From contig CP129489.1 of NCBI GenBank assembly GCA_030584065.1, positions 504,797 to 568,796 on the forward strand: a stretch of DNA of 64,000 nt, in the 5' to 3' direction. The notes beneath the pieces were generated by a model that did not search any database, was not told where the DNA came from, and saw only the letters and a list, made by a program, of their open reading frames with translations. Both the position numbers and the translations under genes were made by a program. Of this stretch, positions 1 to 14,029 are shown piece after piece. Source of the stretch: Flavobacteriales bacterium. GTDB lineage: Bacteria > Bacteroidota > Bacteroidia > Flavobacteriales_F > PHOS-HE28. How positions within the stretch are numbered: the stretch's first letter is position 1; each line of letters opens with the position of its first letter.

Positions 1-149
1 ACGGCCATCATGCACGCGGCCATGCGTTCGCGTCTTCGCAAAGGTTCACCTTCGACCGGAATGCCAACGGAAGCCAGAATATCCAAGGCCTCGTTCAGTA
101 CTTTTCTCACTGCACGGCTCTTCGCGCTCTCCGGCAAATAGTCCTTCAT
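1..149 (-). CDS. Probable type II restriction endonuclease, N-terminal fragment (runs off window)
   Basis: An ATG at 147-149 on the minus strand opens a frame of 49 codons that continues past base 1. The methyltransferase upstream stops with TGA at 149-151, so stop and start share one base (TGATG), which implies translational coupling. The visible peptide begins MKDYLPESAKSRAVRKV and then has a helical stretch around LDILASVGIPVEG followed by RRRERMAA. This resembles the N-terminal helical domain of BsuBI/PstI- or SacI-type restriction enzymes, which commonly lie directly beside their C5 methyltransferase. The position and the fragment agree, but only about 50 residues are visible, so the family is an inference. 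Confidence 0.5.
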   Translation of the reverse strand, partial: MKDYLPESAKSRAVRKVLNEALDILASVGIPVEGEPLRRRERMAACMMA

Positions 150-1162
150 CAGAACAAAGAAAGTTCACGGTTGGGCTTCACCTTGCTCCGCTTGATGGCC
201 TTGGCATCACCGGCCGGAAGAGCGTAGCATGCTTTCACCGCTTGGGCGATATGGTATGCGAGCATCGGTGGCACGGCATTTCCGATCTGGTTGAACTGCT
301 GCGTTTCGTTGCCTTTGAACTCGAAGTGGTCCGGGAAGCTCTGAAGGCGGGCAGCTTCGCGAACAATGACGCGACGACGACGACCGTCGGGCAAACGCAC
401 ACGGTGCATGTCGCCGGTGGCGCCTGCGAGATTGCGACACGTCAAGGTGCGGGCCGGACGATCGGCGTAGAGGTCGCGCGGGTTGATGCAGTGCGATGCC
501 TTCTCATACTTGGCCACGTAAGCGTCCATTGTGGCATTGAGGAACTTGCTCTCGGGTGGCGTGGTATGCATCAGGTCTCCGATGGCCTCGCCGACAGTGA
601 TCTTGTGCTTTTCCTTGGCTGGGAAGGTGAACGATGAGCGATGCCCCACGACGAAGAGCCGCTCACGGTTCTGCGGCACGCCGTGGTTGACGGCGTTGAG
701 CAGCTTGTAGTCCACGAGGTAGCCCAGCTTGGCGAACTCCTCCAAGATCAGCTCGAAGTACCACTTGTTGCTGTAGAGTAGCCCGCGCACGTTCTCGAAC
801 ATGAACACTTTCGGCTGCAATCGCTTTACCGCATCGATGAAAATGGGAAAGCCGTCACGGGCGTCTTCCATGCCGCGTTGATGACCACCCACGCTGAATG
901 GCTGACAAGGTGGGCCACCAATGATTATATCTGCTTGTGGAAAATCGAACCCCACCTCCAACTTCACTGCATGACATTCACTGCCCAAGTTGTGGCGGTA
1001 GCTCATCGCAGCCGGGCCATTCATCTCAAAGCCAATGGTCTTGAAGCCAGCGGCCTCGAAACCCAAGGCCAAGCCGCCGCAGCCTGCGAACAAGTCTAGG
1101 ACCACCGCCTTTTCAGTGTGGCGTGGTATCAGTGTCGTGTTGATCTCTTCAATGTACCCCAT
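149..1162 (-). CDS. DNA (cytosine-5) methyltransferase of a type II restriction-modification system
   Basis: Transfers a methyl group from S-adenosylmethionine to C5 of cytosine in the target site, protecting the host from the partner nuclease. The conserved C5-MTase motifs occur in order: DLFAGCGGL (motif I, about residues 23-31), GGPPCQPFS with the catalytic cysteine near residue 86 (IV), ENVRGL (VI), QNRERLFVVG (VIII) and GNAVPP (X, near 294). The start MGYIEEI at 1162 gives 337 residues, normal for a small enzyme. A longer in-frame reading to 1372 adds 70 low-complexity, Arg/Ser-rich residues before motif I and is rejected. The target recognition region lies between VIII and X and does not reveal the sequence specificity. 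Likely co-transcribed with the fragment at 1-149. Confidence 0.9.
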   Translation of the reverse strand: MGYIEEINTTLIPRHTEKAVVLDLFAGCGGLALGFEAAGFKTIGFEMNGPAAMSYRHNLGSECHAVKLEVGFDFPQADIIIGGPPCQPFSVGGHQRGMEDARDGFPIFIDAVKRLQPKVFMFENVRGLLYSNKWYFELILEEFAKLGYLVDYKLLNAVNHGVPQNRERLFVVGHRSSFTFPAKEKHKITVGEAIGDLMHTTPPESKFLNATMDAYVAKYEKASHCINPRDLYADRPARTLTCRNLAGATGDMHRVRLPDGRRRRVIVREAARLQSFPDHFEFKGNETQQFNQIGNAVPPMLAYHIAQAVKACYALPAGDAKAIKRSKVKPNRELSLF

Positions 1163-1395
1163 CTCACGTTGCCGATTTCCTTGGCACTTGGCGAGGTGAC
1201 AAAGTAACACCTTTGGCCATACGTCTAATTTGAAACCAAGTGTTCTGCGTGAGGGACATGAGCGGAAAGCCCGGAGCCGGTAATCCGGCGAGGACTTGGA
1301 GCGGTTGGCCCGACCCGGCTGCTCCCGAGCGAAGGCTCTGCGAAGCGAAGGGATGAGCCGGGGCACGCCCAAACAACATCAGCGAAGAAGGACCT

Positions 1396-4300
1396 TCATC
1401 GCTTCCTCAACGCCTCAATGATCCCCTTCGCCGCCACCGGGATCTTCGTCCCCGGCCCGTACACATCGAAACACCCGGCCTGTTTCAGGAAGTCGAAGTC
1501 GTTCGGCGGGATCACGCCACCAGCCACCACCAGGATGTCGGGGCGCTTATACACCTCGCGCAAGGTTCCTATCACCTCGGGCACGAGCGTCTTGTGGCCG
1601 CCGGCGAGGCTGCTGATGCCCAGCACGTGCACGTCGTTCTCGATGGCCTGCTTCGCCACCTCCTGCGGGGTCTGGAACAGCGGACCGATGTCCACGTCGA
1701 AGCCGATGTCGGCGAAGCTGGTGGCGATCACTTTGGCGCCGCGGTCGTGCCCGTCCTGGCCCATCTTGGCCACGAGGATGCGCGGGCGGCGGCCTTCGGC
1801 CTTCGCGAATTCATCGGCGAGGCGCATGGCCTCCTTCATCTCGGGGTCCTGCATGCTTTCGGCTGAGTAAACACCGCTGATGCTGCGGATCACCGCGCTG
1901 TAGCGGCCGTAGGCTTTTTCGAGAGCGTCGGAGATCTCTCCGAGCGTTGCCCTGTGGCGGGCGGCGATGACGGCTAGCTCTAGAAGGTTGTCTTGGTGAA
2001 TGGTATTTGGCGACTGGTGACTGGGGCGCTCACCATTCGCCAATGACCATTCGCCATTCGCCTTTGCGGCCTGCGTCAGTGCGCTAAGTGCTTCGGCAAC
2101 GGCGACCTCGTTCCGTGCCGCCTTCATCGCATTGAGCCGTGCGATCTGCTGCTCCCGCACCTTCGCGTTGTCCACCTCCAGCAGTTCGATGGTGGTCTCT
2201 TCCTCCACCGGGAACGCGTTCACGCCGATGATCCTGTCCTTGCCGGTGTCGATGCGGGCCTGGCGTTTCGCGGCGGCTTCCTCGATGCGCATCTTGGGCA
2301 GGCCGGTCTCGATGGCCTTGCTCATGCCGCCGAGCTCCTCCACCTCCTTGATGCGCGCCCACGCCTTGTGCACCAGCTCGTGCGTGAGGCATTCCACGTA
2401 GTAGCTGCCGCCGAGCGGGTCGATCCACTTCGTGATGCCGCTGTTCTTCTGCAGGTAGAGCTGTGTGTCGCGGGCGATCTTGGCGCTGAAGTCGGTGGGC
2501 AGGGCGATGGCCTCGTCCAGCGAGTTGGTGTGCAGGCTTTGCGTGCCGCCGAGCACGGCCGCGAGCGCTTCCACTGTGGTACGCGCCACGTTATTGAACG
2601 GGTCCTGCGCAGTGAGGCTCCAGCCGCTGGTCTGGCAGTGCGTGCGCAGCGCGAGGCTCTTGGGGCTGGAGGCGCCGATCTCCTTCAGCAGCTTGGCCCA
2701 CAGCAGACGGCCCGCGCGCATCTTGGCCACTTCCATGAAGAGGTCCATGCCGATCCCCCAAAAAAAGCTGAGGCGGTTGGCGAATTCGTCCACCTGCATG
2801 CCGGCGGCCATGCCCGTGCGCACGTACTCGATGCCATCCGCGAGCGTGTAGGCGAGCTCCAGGTCCGCCGGCGCACCGGCCTCGTGCATGTGGTAGCCGC
2901 TGATGCTGATGCTGTTGAACTTGGGCATCTTCTTCGCGCAATAGCTGAAGATGTCGCCTACGATGCGCATGCTGGGCCCCGGCGGGTAGATGTAGGTGTT
3001 GCGCACCATGAACTCCTTCAGGATGTCGTTCTGGATGGTGCCCTGCAACTGTTCGGGTGGTACGCCCTGTTCCTCCGCCGCCACGATGAAGAAGGCCATG
3101 ATGGGCAGCACGGCGCCGTTCATGGTCATGCTCACGCTCATCTTGTCCAGCGGGATGCTGTCGAAGAGGACCTTCATGTCCTCCACGCTGCTGATGGCCA
3201 CGCCGGCCTTGCCCACGTCGCCCTTCACCCGGGGGTGGTCGCTGTCGTAGCCGCGGTGGGTGGCCAGGTCGAAGGCGACGCTGAGGCCCATCTGCCCGGC
3301 GGCGAGGTTGCGGCGGTAGAAGGCGTTGCTCTCCTCGGCCGTGCTGAAGCCCGCGTACTGCCGGATGGTCCAGGGGCGGATGGCGTACATGCTGCCGTAG
3401 GGTCCGCGGAGGTAGGGCGGGATGCCGGCGGCGTAGTGCAGGTGCTCCAGCTGCTCGGTGTCGACGGGCGTGTAGAAGGACTTGAGTGGGATCTCTTCTC
3501 TGTTCGGAATGCCGGCCACGGGCTGCGGGCCATGGGCTTCGGGCTGGTCGGCGGACTGGCCCGAGGCCCGGAGCCCGAGGCCCGAAGCCATCTGGTGAAG
3601 CAATGTTGTCGTTAATGTCTCCACCGTGTAGCTCCCGCCAATGGGATCGGCCACCCGCCCAAGGAAGCTCTCATCGCGCAGCAGGTTGTGGATGTTGCGG
3701 ACGATGCGGCGCGCCAAGGCATCGCCTTCGGGCAGGGCAGGAGTGGGGATGGTGAGCCCATCGCAGCCGCCGGTGATCGCGGACACGGCCTGCAGCGTGG
3801 CGCGGATCAGGTTCGTGTAAGGCGGGGTGTCAGTCCGAGCGGAGTCGAGGACGACCACCGCCTGGATCCATGTCGTGTGCGAGCAGTCGTGCTCCGGCTT
3901 GAATTCATCCACCACGGCGGCCCAGGCCTCGCGGAAGGCACGCAGGCGGGCTACTTCCAGGAACAGGTCGTCGCTGAGGTGCAGGCGGAACTGGAGGCGG
4001 GCGCAGGCGTCATCGATGGTGTAGCCTTGTTCCAGCAGGCGCTGCAGCAGCATCCGGCCTTGCTCAAGGGCTTCCTGCGTGTTCCGCGAAGCGCCATCGC
4101 TCACGCTGAAGAGCCGGATGCGCGGGTGCTTGGCGGTGCGGTCCTTCAGGTCGCGCACGTCGGCATCGTGCGGCAGACCCAGGCAAAGGCTGAGGTCGGT
4201 GGGCGCCACCTGTTGTTCAGCGGCGCGCTTCAGCAGCAGCCCCAGCGTGCCGTGCTCGCCATCCACCTGCAGGTCGATGCCCGCGAGCAGTACATCATCC

Positions 4301-4629
4301 AATACCGGCGTCAGGTCCGTCAGGCGGCCGTACACCTCCACGGCATCCGCGCCGCCCATCAGGGCCTCCAGGAGCTTGTCGTTTGCATCGGCATCGATCG
4401 CGTCCACGCCCACGGTGGCGCGCCAGGGGTTGCCGTCCCGCTTCACGCCACGGCGCCGGCTTTCTTCAGCACCAGCTTCCCCGGCCATGTGGAAGGGTGG
4501 CACTTGGGCGCCCTCCACCTCCACGAACAGCGTGGACAGTTCCTTGTCCTTGAGTTCCTTCTTGATCACGGCCTCCCATTGCTCGCGCGTGGCGGGGGGG
4601 AAGGCGGAGAAGAGTCGTTCAGTGGCCAT
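1396..4629 (-). CDS. Methylmalonyl-CoA mutase, small and large subunits fused in one chain
   Basis: Adenosylcobalamin-dependent isomerisation of methylmalonyl-CoA and succinyl-CoA. Residues about 1-340 resemble the small (MutA-like) subunit and about 380-850 the catalytic large subunit, with the barrel segment [18 protein letters not shown] and HTNSLDEAI. About 940-1077 is the B12-binding domain with GQDGHDRG (cobalt-ligating His in DxHxxG near 958). There is no G-protein domain, so it is not IcmF. Two low-complexity segments at about 344-377 and 859-879 are coded by palindromic inserts (entered separately) and fall in linkers. I prefer the start [12 protein letters not shown] at 4629 (1077 residues). 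The longer frame to 4680 would leave only 9 bases to the divergent porin and no room for promoters. The B12 demand is shared with the ribonucleotide reductase at 21440. Confidence 0.92.
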   Translation of the reverse strand: MATERLFSAFPPATREQWEAVIKKELKDKELSTLFVEVEGAQVPPFHMAGEAGAEESRRRGVKRDGNPWRATVGVDAIDADANDKLLEALMGGADAVEVYGRLTDLTPVLDDVLLAGIDLQVDGEHGTLGLLLKRAAEQQVAPTDLSLCLGLPHDADVRDLKDRTAKHPRIRLFSVSDGASRNTQEALEQGRMLLQRLLEQGYTIDDACARLQFRLHLSDDLFLEVARLRAFREAWAAVVDEFKPEHDCSHTTWIQAVVVLDSARTDTPPYTNLIRATLQAVSAITGGCDGLTIPTPALPEGDALARRIVRNIHNLLRDESFLGRVADPIGGSYTVETLTTTLLHQMASGLGLRASGQSADQPEAHGPQPVAGIPNREEIPLKSFYTPVDTEQLEHLHYAAGIPPYLRGPYGSMYAIRPWTIRQYAGFSTAEESNAFYRRNLAAGQMGLSVAFDLATHRGYDSDHPRVKGDVGKAGVAISSVEDMKVLFDSIPLDKMSVSMTMNGAVLPIMAFFIVAAEEQGVPPEQLQGTIQNDILKEFMVRNTYIYPPGPSMRIVGDIFSYCAKKMPKFNSISISGYHMHEAGAPADLELAYTLADGIEYVRTGMAAGMQVDEFANRLSFFWGIGMDLFMEVAKMRAGRLLWAKLLKEIGASSPKSLALRTHCQTSGWSLTAQDPFNNVARTTVEALAAVLGGTQSLHTNSLDEAIALPTDFSAKIARDTQLYLQKNSGITKWIDPLGGSYYVECLTHELVHKAWARIKEVEELGGMSKAIETGLPKMRIEEAAAKRQARIDTGKDRIIGVNAFPVEEETTIELLEVDNAKVREQQIARLNAMKAARNEVAVAEALSALTQAAKANGEWSLANGERPSHQSPNTIHQDNLLELAVIAARHRATLGEISDALEKAYGRYSAVIRSISGVYSAESMQDPEMKEAMRLADEFAKAEGRRPRILVAKMGQDGHDRGAKVIATSFADIGFDVDIGPLFQTPQEVAKQAIENDVHVLGISSLAGGHKTLVPEVIGTLREVYKRPDILVVAGGVIPPNDFDFLKQAGCFDVYGPGTKIPVAAKGIIEALRKR
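1995..2055. repeat. Palindromic insert inside the mutase gene (copy A)
   Basis: Two 26-base arms (1995-2020 and 2030-2055) pair at 22 of 26 positions around a 9-base spacer, built from repeats of the type GGYGAATGGT. The element is in frame and codes for part of a segment like [16 protein letters not shown], quite unlike the mutase domains on either side. It sits in the linker before the B12-binding domain. It looks like a mobile palindromic repeat tolerated inside a coding sequence. Confidence 0.7.
3535..3589. repeat. Inverted-repeat insert inside the mutase gene (copy B)
   Basis: Perfect 10-base arms GGCTTCGGGC (3535-3544) and GCCCGAAGCC (3580-3589) enclose GC-rich repeats of GGCCCGAGGCC type. 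The coding product is a low-complexity Gly/Ser/Pro segment ([17 protein letters not shown]) between the small- and large-subunit halves. It is unrelated in sequence to copy A, so the gene carries two different inserts, both in linkers. Confidence 0.6.
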
Positions 4630-4689
4630 CGGCGCGAAGATCGCAGTCGGAGTGATGCCGTGATCCGGGCCGATACCCATCTTTGATTC

Positions 4690-5766
4690 ATGTTCCCATC
4701 GCGCTACTGGCCGGTTTCAGCGGTGCTGGCCCTGCTTGCCGGGGACGCCGGCGCGCAGGATTCCGCAGCGGTGCGGTTCTCCGGCTATGCCGAGGTGTAC
4801 TATGCCTATGACTTCGCCCAGCCCGGCAGCGGCGAGCGACCTTCCTTCCTCTACAACCACAAGCGGCACAATGAGGTGAATGCGAACCTGCTGCTGCTGC
4901 GCGCGGAGCTGAAGCGGGATGCCTTCCGCGGTGCGGTGGGGCTGATGGGCGGCACCTATGCTCAGTACAACTTGTCCAGCGAGCCGGACATGTTGCGCAA
5001 CGTGTACGAGGCGCAGGTCGGTGCGCGGCTCTCCGCCAGGGGCGATGTCTGGGTGGATGCGGGCATCTTCCCCTCGCACATCGGCTTCGAGAGCGCGATC
5101 GGCATGGATTGCCCGAATCTGACCCGCAGCCTGGTGGCGGAGAACACGCCCTACTACGAGGCCGGGGCCCGATTGAGCGCAAGGCCCTCGAAGCGCTTGG
5201 AGGTGGCCGGCCTGCTGCTCAACGGCTGGCAGCGCATCCAACGGGAACCAGGCAATCAGCGGCCCGCTTTCGGCACGCAGGTGCGCTATGATGATGGTGC
5301 GGGGCTCGTCCTGAACTGGAGCACCTTCGTGGGCAGCATGGGTCCCGATTCCATCGGGGAGCGCCGTTGGTACAGCAATCTCTACGCGCAACTGGAAGGC
5401 GACGCCTCGCTCATCGTGATCGGATTCGATGCCGGTGTGCAGGAGAACCGCGGATGGCGCGCCATCCGTGGTGAGTATGCGTCTTGTATGAGCGCGGTGG
5501 GCGCCTTCCGGCAGCGGGTCAAGGGGCGCTGGTGGGTGAATGGCCGTGCCGAGGTGTTCCTCGATGACTACTGGCTCAACCTGCCGCTCGGCATGGATGC
5601 GCTGCTTGGTGCCAGCGCCGGGGTGGATTGCCGCATCAGCGAGCAGGCCTGGTGGCGCGCCGAATACCGGTTGCTGCGCGCGCCGGATGGGGGGTTCGTT
5701 GATGCGCAAGGCGCGCCGTCGGCCACGAACATGGTGCTCACCACCGCGCTTTGCCTGCGGCTGTGA
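4690..5766 (+). CDS. Outer-membrane beta-barrel porin, OmpL/bbp2-like
   Basis: A 358-residue protein with an N-terminal signal peptide ending near GDAGAQ. After it come alternating amphipathic strands rich in Tyr, Trp and Gly ([28 protein letters not shown]), as in the putative beta-barrel porin-2 family of Bacteroidota. The periodic strand and turn pattern continues to the C-terminus, which ends [10 protein letters not shown], a plausible last strand. Divergent from the mutase and followed after 80 bases by the metal-efflux operon. The substrate cannot be read from the sequence. Confidence 0.7.
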   Translation: MFPSRYWPVSAVLALLAGDAGAQDSAAVRFSGYAEVYYAYDFAQPGSGERPSFLYNHKRHNEVNANLLLLRAELKRDAFRGAVGLMGGTYAQYNLSSEPDMLRNVYEAQVGARLSARGDVWVDAGIFPSHIGFESAIGMDCPNLTRSLVAENTPYYEAGARLSARPSKRLEVAGLLLNGWQRIQREPGNQRPAFGTQVRYDDGAGLVLNWSTFVGSMGPDSIGERRWYSNLYAQLEGDASLIVIGFDAGVQENRGWRAIRGEYASCMSAVGAFRQRVKGRWWVNGRAEVFLDDYWLNLPLGMDALLGASAGVDCRISEQAWWRAEYRLLRAPDGGFVDAQGAPSATNMVLTTALCLRL

Positions 5767-5833
5767 GCAAGGGAGGCCGACGGTCGTGGTCGCAGCATGA
5801 CTTTACTCACGATCTCATGAGACCGCCTTCCTG

Positions 5834-5841
5834 TACATTCG
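5834..5841 (+). promoter_or_regulatory. Possible -7 element of the metal-efflux operon
   Basis: TACATTCG is close to the Bacteroidota TAnnTTTG element and lies just before the GTG start at 5846. A TGA-N6-TCA sequence is present at 5798-5809 with its centre 37.5 bases before the last G, but its inner bases do not match the TGAY-N4-RTCA dyads seen elsewhere. Weak evidence; transcription might begin at the start codon. Confidence 0.3.
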
Positions 5842-5845
5842 CTGC

Positions 5846-6217
5846 GTGAAAGCCCTCGGCCACTGGTTCCTGATCGCCTTCATGGCGCTGAATCTCACGT
5901 GGGGCCACGATTGGGTGCATCTACCGCAGTTCTGGAGCCACTATCAGGAGCATCAGGCCGCGGAGGGCGATATCGCTCTCCTGGATTTCATCGTGCTCCA
6001 CTACGCCGACCGGGATCATGCCGAGAGCGACGGTTCGCACAACGAACTGCCATTCCAGCATCATAAGGACCATGGCGGCGTTGACCATGCCTTCTTTGCG
6101 CCGATGATGAAGGGCCACACGCTGCACTTGCCAACGACCATGGCGGGTGCGATGGCCCGCGTGGACGAGCCGCTCGAAGGTCATCGTCCTGCTCGGTTGC
6201 AGCCCCCAAGGGCTTGA
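5846..6217 (+). CDS. Small exported His-rich protein heading the metal-efflux operon
   Basis: 123 residues with a GTG start: one N-terminal hydrophobic segment (about residues 4-20, a signal peptide or anchor), then a region rich in His, Asp and Glu (HYADRDHAESDG, FQHHKDHGGVDH) that could bind metal in the periplasm. No enzymatic motif was recognised. It is 110 bases upstream of the CzcA-type pump on the same strand, so a metal-sensing or chaperone role is inferred from content and position only. An internal ATG at 5881 would remove most of the hydrophobic segment. Confidence 0.6.
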   Translation: MKALGHWFLIAFMALNLTWGHDWVHLPQFWSHYQEHQAAEGDIALLDFIVLHYADRDHAESDGSHNELPFQHHKDHGGVDHAFFAPMMKGHTLHLPTTMAGAMARVDEPLEGHRPARLQPPRA

Positions 6218-6327
6218 TGACGGCGCGGCCTTCGCCCGCCACTCCCTGCTGAAGCGCGGCTGCGGTCCCGCGCTGCGATGCCGGTGCATCCTTTTCCTGT
6301 CCGCTCCCATCAACCAATCCCACCGCC

Positions 6328-10652
<4,325 letters not shown>

Positions 10653-10656
<4 letters not shown>

Positions 10657-11813
10657 AGCGCATCGCATTCATCTTTTCCCTTCTCGCACTGGCCGCATGC
10701 TCCACGCCCGCGCCGGAGGCGGCCACTGCCGAACACGCGCACGACCATGCGCATGCCGATGAAGTGGTGCTGGACAGCGCCCAGCAGGCCACCCTCGGCA
10801 TCACCACCATACGGCCGGAGCGCCGCAGCATGGAGGGCACGGTGAAGCTCACCGGGCGTGTCACCACCTCGCCCGTGAGCAAGGCCCAGCTCACCAGCCC
10901 CATCGGCGCCAAGGTGGTGGCCGTGCTGGTGGACGAAGGCGCGCACGTGCGCAAGGGCCAACCCTTGGTGGCCCTCAGCGACATGGCTTTCATCAAGATG
11001 CAGGAGGAGTATGTGGCCGTGAGCGCCCAGGCCGAGCGCGCCGATGCCGAACTGCGCCGCCAGCGCACCCTGCTGGCCGGGGAGGCCACCGCGCAGAAGC
11101 AGCTGGAGCAGGCGGAGGCGGACTTCAAGGTGATGCAGGCCCGCAGGGAGTCGCTTGGGCACCAGCTCACCACGCTGGGCGTGGACCTGAAGAAGCTGAT
11201 CGCCTCTGGCTTGGAGGACCGCTTCACCCTGCGCAGCCCCATCGATGGCCGCGTGAACGGCATCCGCATCTTCCTCGATGCTCGCGTGGAGCCCACCACC
11301 GTGTTGCTGGAGGTGATCGACCTGCACCACTTCCACGTGCACCTCAACGCCTACGAACGCGACCTGGCGCTGCTGACGGAAGGGGTGCTCTTCGACTTCC
11401 AGGTGCTGAACATGCCGGGCAAGCGGTTCAAGGGCGAACTCTTCAGCATCGGTCGCACCTTCGATGCCGATGGCCGCAGCATCCCCGTGCATGCGCACGT
11501 GGAGGAGGGCAGCGAGCAGCTCATCGAGGGCATGAGCGTGGTGGCCTTCGTGCCCACGGGCGCCGCCGAGCAGCTGGTGGTGCCCGATGCGGCCCTGCAG
11601 CGCAGCGGCGACAAGGGATTTCTCTTCCTGCTGATGGAGAGGGAGCCAGGCCGCACTGTCTTCCAGCGCATCGAGGTGGTGCCCGGCGTGAGCCGCGATG
11701 GGTACGCGGCGGTCTCGCCGTTGGAACCCTTGCCGCAGCATGCGGAATTCGCGGCTGACAAGGTGTACTACCTGTGGAGCATGCTGGAGAATGAGGGCGG
11801 GCATGAGCATTGA
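10653..11813 (+). CDS. Efflux RND periplasmic adaptor (CzcB/CusB type), lipoprotein
   Basis: 386-residue membrane-fusion protein linking the pump to the outer-membrane channel. The N-terminus is a lipoprotein signal, LLALAACS, followed by a His/Asp-rich tract (EHAHDHAHADE) suited to metal binding. Then come the biotinyl-lipoyl hairpin (GAKVVAVLVDEGAHVRKGQ), a coiled coil with many Ala/Glu/Gln and beta-barrel domains. It starts inside the end of the pump gene, and the operon probably ends with this gene. Confidence 0.9.
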
Positions 11814-11865
11814 TCGGGTGCCCTAGCCATCTTCGCTTCCTTTAATCAGCAAACGCACAGGGGGC

Positions 11866-12147
11866 ATGCCGGATTGGATTGCCGAGCAAGAGGGGGCCAT
11901 CATCCTCTCCGTGCATGCGCAGCCGGGCGCCAAGCGCACCGAGGTGGCCGGCGTGCACGGCGATGCCTTGAGGATCCGTCTCGCCGCGCCGCCCGTGGAT
12001 GGCCAGGCCAACGAGGCGCTCATCACCTTCCTGGCCGGGGCCTTCGGGGTGCCCAAGCGGCAGGTGGATTTGCTCAGCGGGCACGCGAGCCGGAGCAAAC
12101 GGGTGCGGGTGAATGGCGCCACCAAGCGCCCCGATCGACAGTGGTGA
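11866..12147 (+). CDS. DUF167/YggU-family protein
   Basis: 93 residues matching the small, widespread DUF167 family, whose function is unknown. The characteristic parts are the N-terminal QPGAKRTEV strand and RLAAPPVDGQANEALI followed by SRSKRVRV. Length is typical for the family. It lies alone between the metal-efflux operon and the convergent membrane protein gene. Confidence 0.85.
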   Translation: MPDWIAEQEGAIILSVHAQPGAKRTEVAGVHGDALRIRLAAPPVDGQANEALITFLAGAFGVPKRQVDLLSGHASRSKRVRVNGATKRPDRQW

Positions 12148-12166
12148 CGAGCAGGCGCTGAAGCCT

Positions 12167-13381
12167 TCAGGATGCAGCGGTCCCGGTGGACCGCCTGGAG
12201 CGTGCGGCCAGCAACAGCGCGACTCCTGCGGGCATGAGCGCTGAGGCGATGGCCAAGTGCCAGTAGTGGCCGGGCATCATTCCCCAGCCGGCCCAGAACA
12301 GGGTGCCCTGCGCGAAGAGCAGCAGTTCGCTGCCGATGATGCCCGCAACCAGCAGGAAGAGACCGGCCCGCACCATCGGCCGGTCCGTCGTCCACCACCC
12401 ATAGGTGATTGCATAGGCCAGCAGCAGCGTGGTCATTGTACCCAGCGTGTTCATGTGGATGAAGCCCATGACGTAGTGGCGGATGGTGAAGGCCATGACG
12501 GCGACGGCAGGCACCGCCACGGCGGCTTGCACCAGCACCTTCATCGCCATGCTCACCAAGGCCACGCCGATCAGGATCCGCGCCCACGGCGGGAAACGCT
12601 CGTAAGCCTGTGACCGCAGGCGCTGGAGCATGCGCAGGGTGCGCACCGCCGCCCATGCCTGGAGCGCCACGGCGACCGATACCGTGGCGAAGACCCCGGG
12701 GTGCGGCTCGCTCCAGGCGATTGCGAGCGCATAGGTGAGCACGGCCGAGACGACCCACAGCAGGATGGTCAGTGCATCGAGGCGAAGGGAGAAGCCTGTG
12801 CGCTCGGCCCAACGAGCGCCGATGGCCATGGCGGCGAACCAGAACCAGCCGTTGAACTGGAAGTGGAGGAAGAACTGCACGGACCAGTAGTAGATCTCCT
12901 TGCCCTGCAGGCCCAGCGCGATGATGGGCCCGATTGTTAGGATGCCCAAGGTGGAGAGGCCGAACATGGCCATGGCGATGCGCGCGAGCAGCCGGCTGCC
13001 GGCCGCGGGCCACTCCGCCGAAGCGTGCCAGATGTGCCTGAGGAGGGCGAAGGCCAGCACCAAGTGCACTGTGCTGGCGGTGATGGACACCGCGCCATAG
13101 CCTTGGAGCGGGAAGCTGATGAGCATGGCCGCCACCGCCGCCTGCAGGCCCGTCAGCAGCCAGCGCACGCCGCGCGAGAGGCCGCCGCGGCCGCCATCGT
13201 GCAGGAGCACCACCGCCACGCCGATGAAAAGCCAGCCGAGCAGTGCCGTGTGCGAATGGCCATGCAGCCAGGGCCTGAACCGGATGAACGGCAGTTCCGT
13301 GATGTACACCACGCGGAGCAGGGCGCCGATGATGCCTGCCGCGAGCAGGTTGAGAAGAGCGATGCGGAACCAGCGACTCAT
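12167..13381 (-). CDS. Multi-pass membrane protein, NnrS or haem-copper-oxidase-like
   Basis: 404 residues with roughly eleven or twelve hydrophobic segments. His-containing motifs at membrane edges (WLHGHSHTALLGWLF near residue 38 and MGFIHMNTLGTM near 300) recall haem-copper oxidase subunit I or the NnrS family, which protects denitrifiers against nitrogen oxides. The full oxidase ligand set (adjacent His pair plus cross-linked Tyr) is not evident, so catalysis is not claimed. It is divergent from the nos operon across a 145-base gap containing the nos promoter, which supports a role connected with denitrification. Confidence 0.55.
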   Translation of the reverse strand: MSRWFRIALLNLLAAGIIGALLRVVYITELPFIRFRPWLHGHSHTALLGWLFIGVAVVLLHDGGRGGLSRGVRWLLTGLQAAVAAMLISFPLQGYGAVSITASTVHLVLAFALLRHIWHASAEWPAAGSRLLARIAMAMFGLSTLGILTIGPIIALGLQGKEIYYWSVQFFLHFQFNGWFWFAAMAIGARWAERTGFSLRLDALTILLWVVSAVLTYALAIAWSEPHPGVFATVSVAVALQAWAAVRTLRMLQRLRSQAYERFPPWARILIGVALVSMAMKVLVQAAVAVPAVAVMAFTIRHYVMGFIHMNTLGTMTTLLLAYAITYGWWTTDRPMVRAGLFLLVAGIIGSELLLFAQGTLFWAGWGMMPGHYWHLAIASALMPAGVALLLAARSRRSTGTAAS

Positions 13382-13450
13382 GCCTTGATGCGTTCGCGAA
13401 GATGGTTGATTGCGCGCTGCAACGTAGCTTCGGCAGCCTGACCAAGGTCC

Positions 13451-13493
13451 TGACGCTCGTCATAAACCAGACAAACGCATCCGTGGATATTTG
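13451..13493 (+). promoter_or_regulatory. CRP/FNR-type dyad and -7 element upstream of the nos operon
   Basis: TGACGCTCGTCA (13451-13462) is a TGAY-N4-RTCA dyad with perfect 5-base arms. GATATTTG at 13486-13493 resembles the Bacteroidota -7 element. The dyad centre is 36.5 bases before the last G, placing it near -41.5 of the likely transcription start, the class II activator position. The same geometry recurs at 20451, 21376, 28430 and 45588. Confidence 0.65.
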
Positions 13494-13526
13494 GCCCCCG
13501 AAAGGGCTCCTACTAACAAACACACC

Positions 13527-13994
13527 ATGAAGACGAACCTGATCGCTGGCGGCCTGCTGATGGCTGTCATTTCCCTGCTCTCCGCCTGCGGTGGCGGTGC
13601 CGATAATGCCAATGCCGGCCCTCCGGGCGCAGCCGGATCCCCTCCGGGCGCAGCGGCCCCGGGAAAGAGCGAGGCGGGGCTGTTCACCGCTGCGGACATC
13701 ACCTTGGGTGATATCGACCAGGGCATGGTGGAGAAGGGCCGCTCCACATACGATGTGAAGTGCCAGGCCTGCCACAGCACAGGTCCGAACCGCGTGGTCG
13801 GGCCGGGCTGGAAGGGCATCACCGAGCGCCGCCAGCCGGAGTGGATCATGAACATGATCCTGAACATCGATGCGATGCTCGAGAGCGATCCGGAGGCCCA
13901 GAAGGCCTTGGAGGAGTGCCTCGTCCGCATGCCCAACCAAGGCCTTTCCAAGGAGGAAGGCCGCGAGGTGCTCGAATTCATGCGCACGCTCTGA
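13527..13994 (+). CDS. Lipoprotein c-type cytochrome of the nos cluster
   Basis: 155 residues from ATG 13527, 34 bases after the putative -7 element. A lipoprotein signal with Cys (LLSACGG) is followed by a Gly/Ala/Pro-rich linker and one cytochrome c domain with the haem-binding motif CQACH and a candidate Met ligand in VRMPNQG. It probably carries electrons in the periplasm to nitrous oxide reductase, which starts 36 bases downstream. Clade II nos clusters often encode such a cytochrome next to nosZ. An earlier start at 13491 would overlap the promoter and is rejected. Confidence 0.85.
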   Translation: MKTNLIAGGLLMAVISLLSACGGGADNANAGPPGAAGSPPGAAAPGKSEAGLFTAADITLGDIDQGMVEKGRSTYDVKCQACHSTGPNRVVGPGWKGITERRQPEWIMNMILNIDAMLESDPEAQKALEECLVRMPNQGLSKEEGREVLEFMRTL

Positions 13995-14029
13995 GACCTG
14001 AACCCGCCCCCATCACCAACATACCATCC

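Noticed and set aside
1162-1372. N-terminal extension of the methyltransferase
   Set aside because: Low-complexity Arg/Ser-rich sequence before motif I; the start at 1162 gives a family-typical length.
5798-5809. TGACTTTACTCA as an eighth CRP/FNR-type dyad before the metal-efflux operon
   Set aside because: The second half is CTCA rather than RTCA, the spacing is 37.5, and the transcript would start on the start codon; kept only as a weak promoter note.
13760-14029. Extended N-terminus of nosZ reading through the cytochrome gene
   Set aside because: It overlaps the cytochrome c gene out of frame; the ATG at 14030 is followed directly by a good signal peptide.
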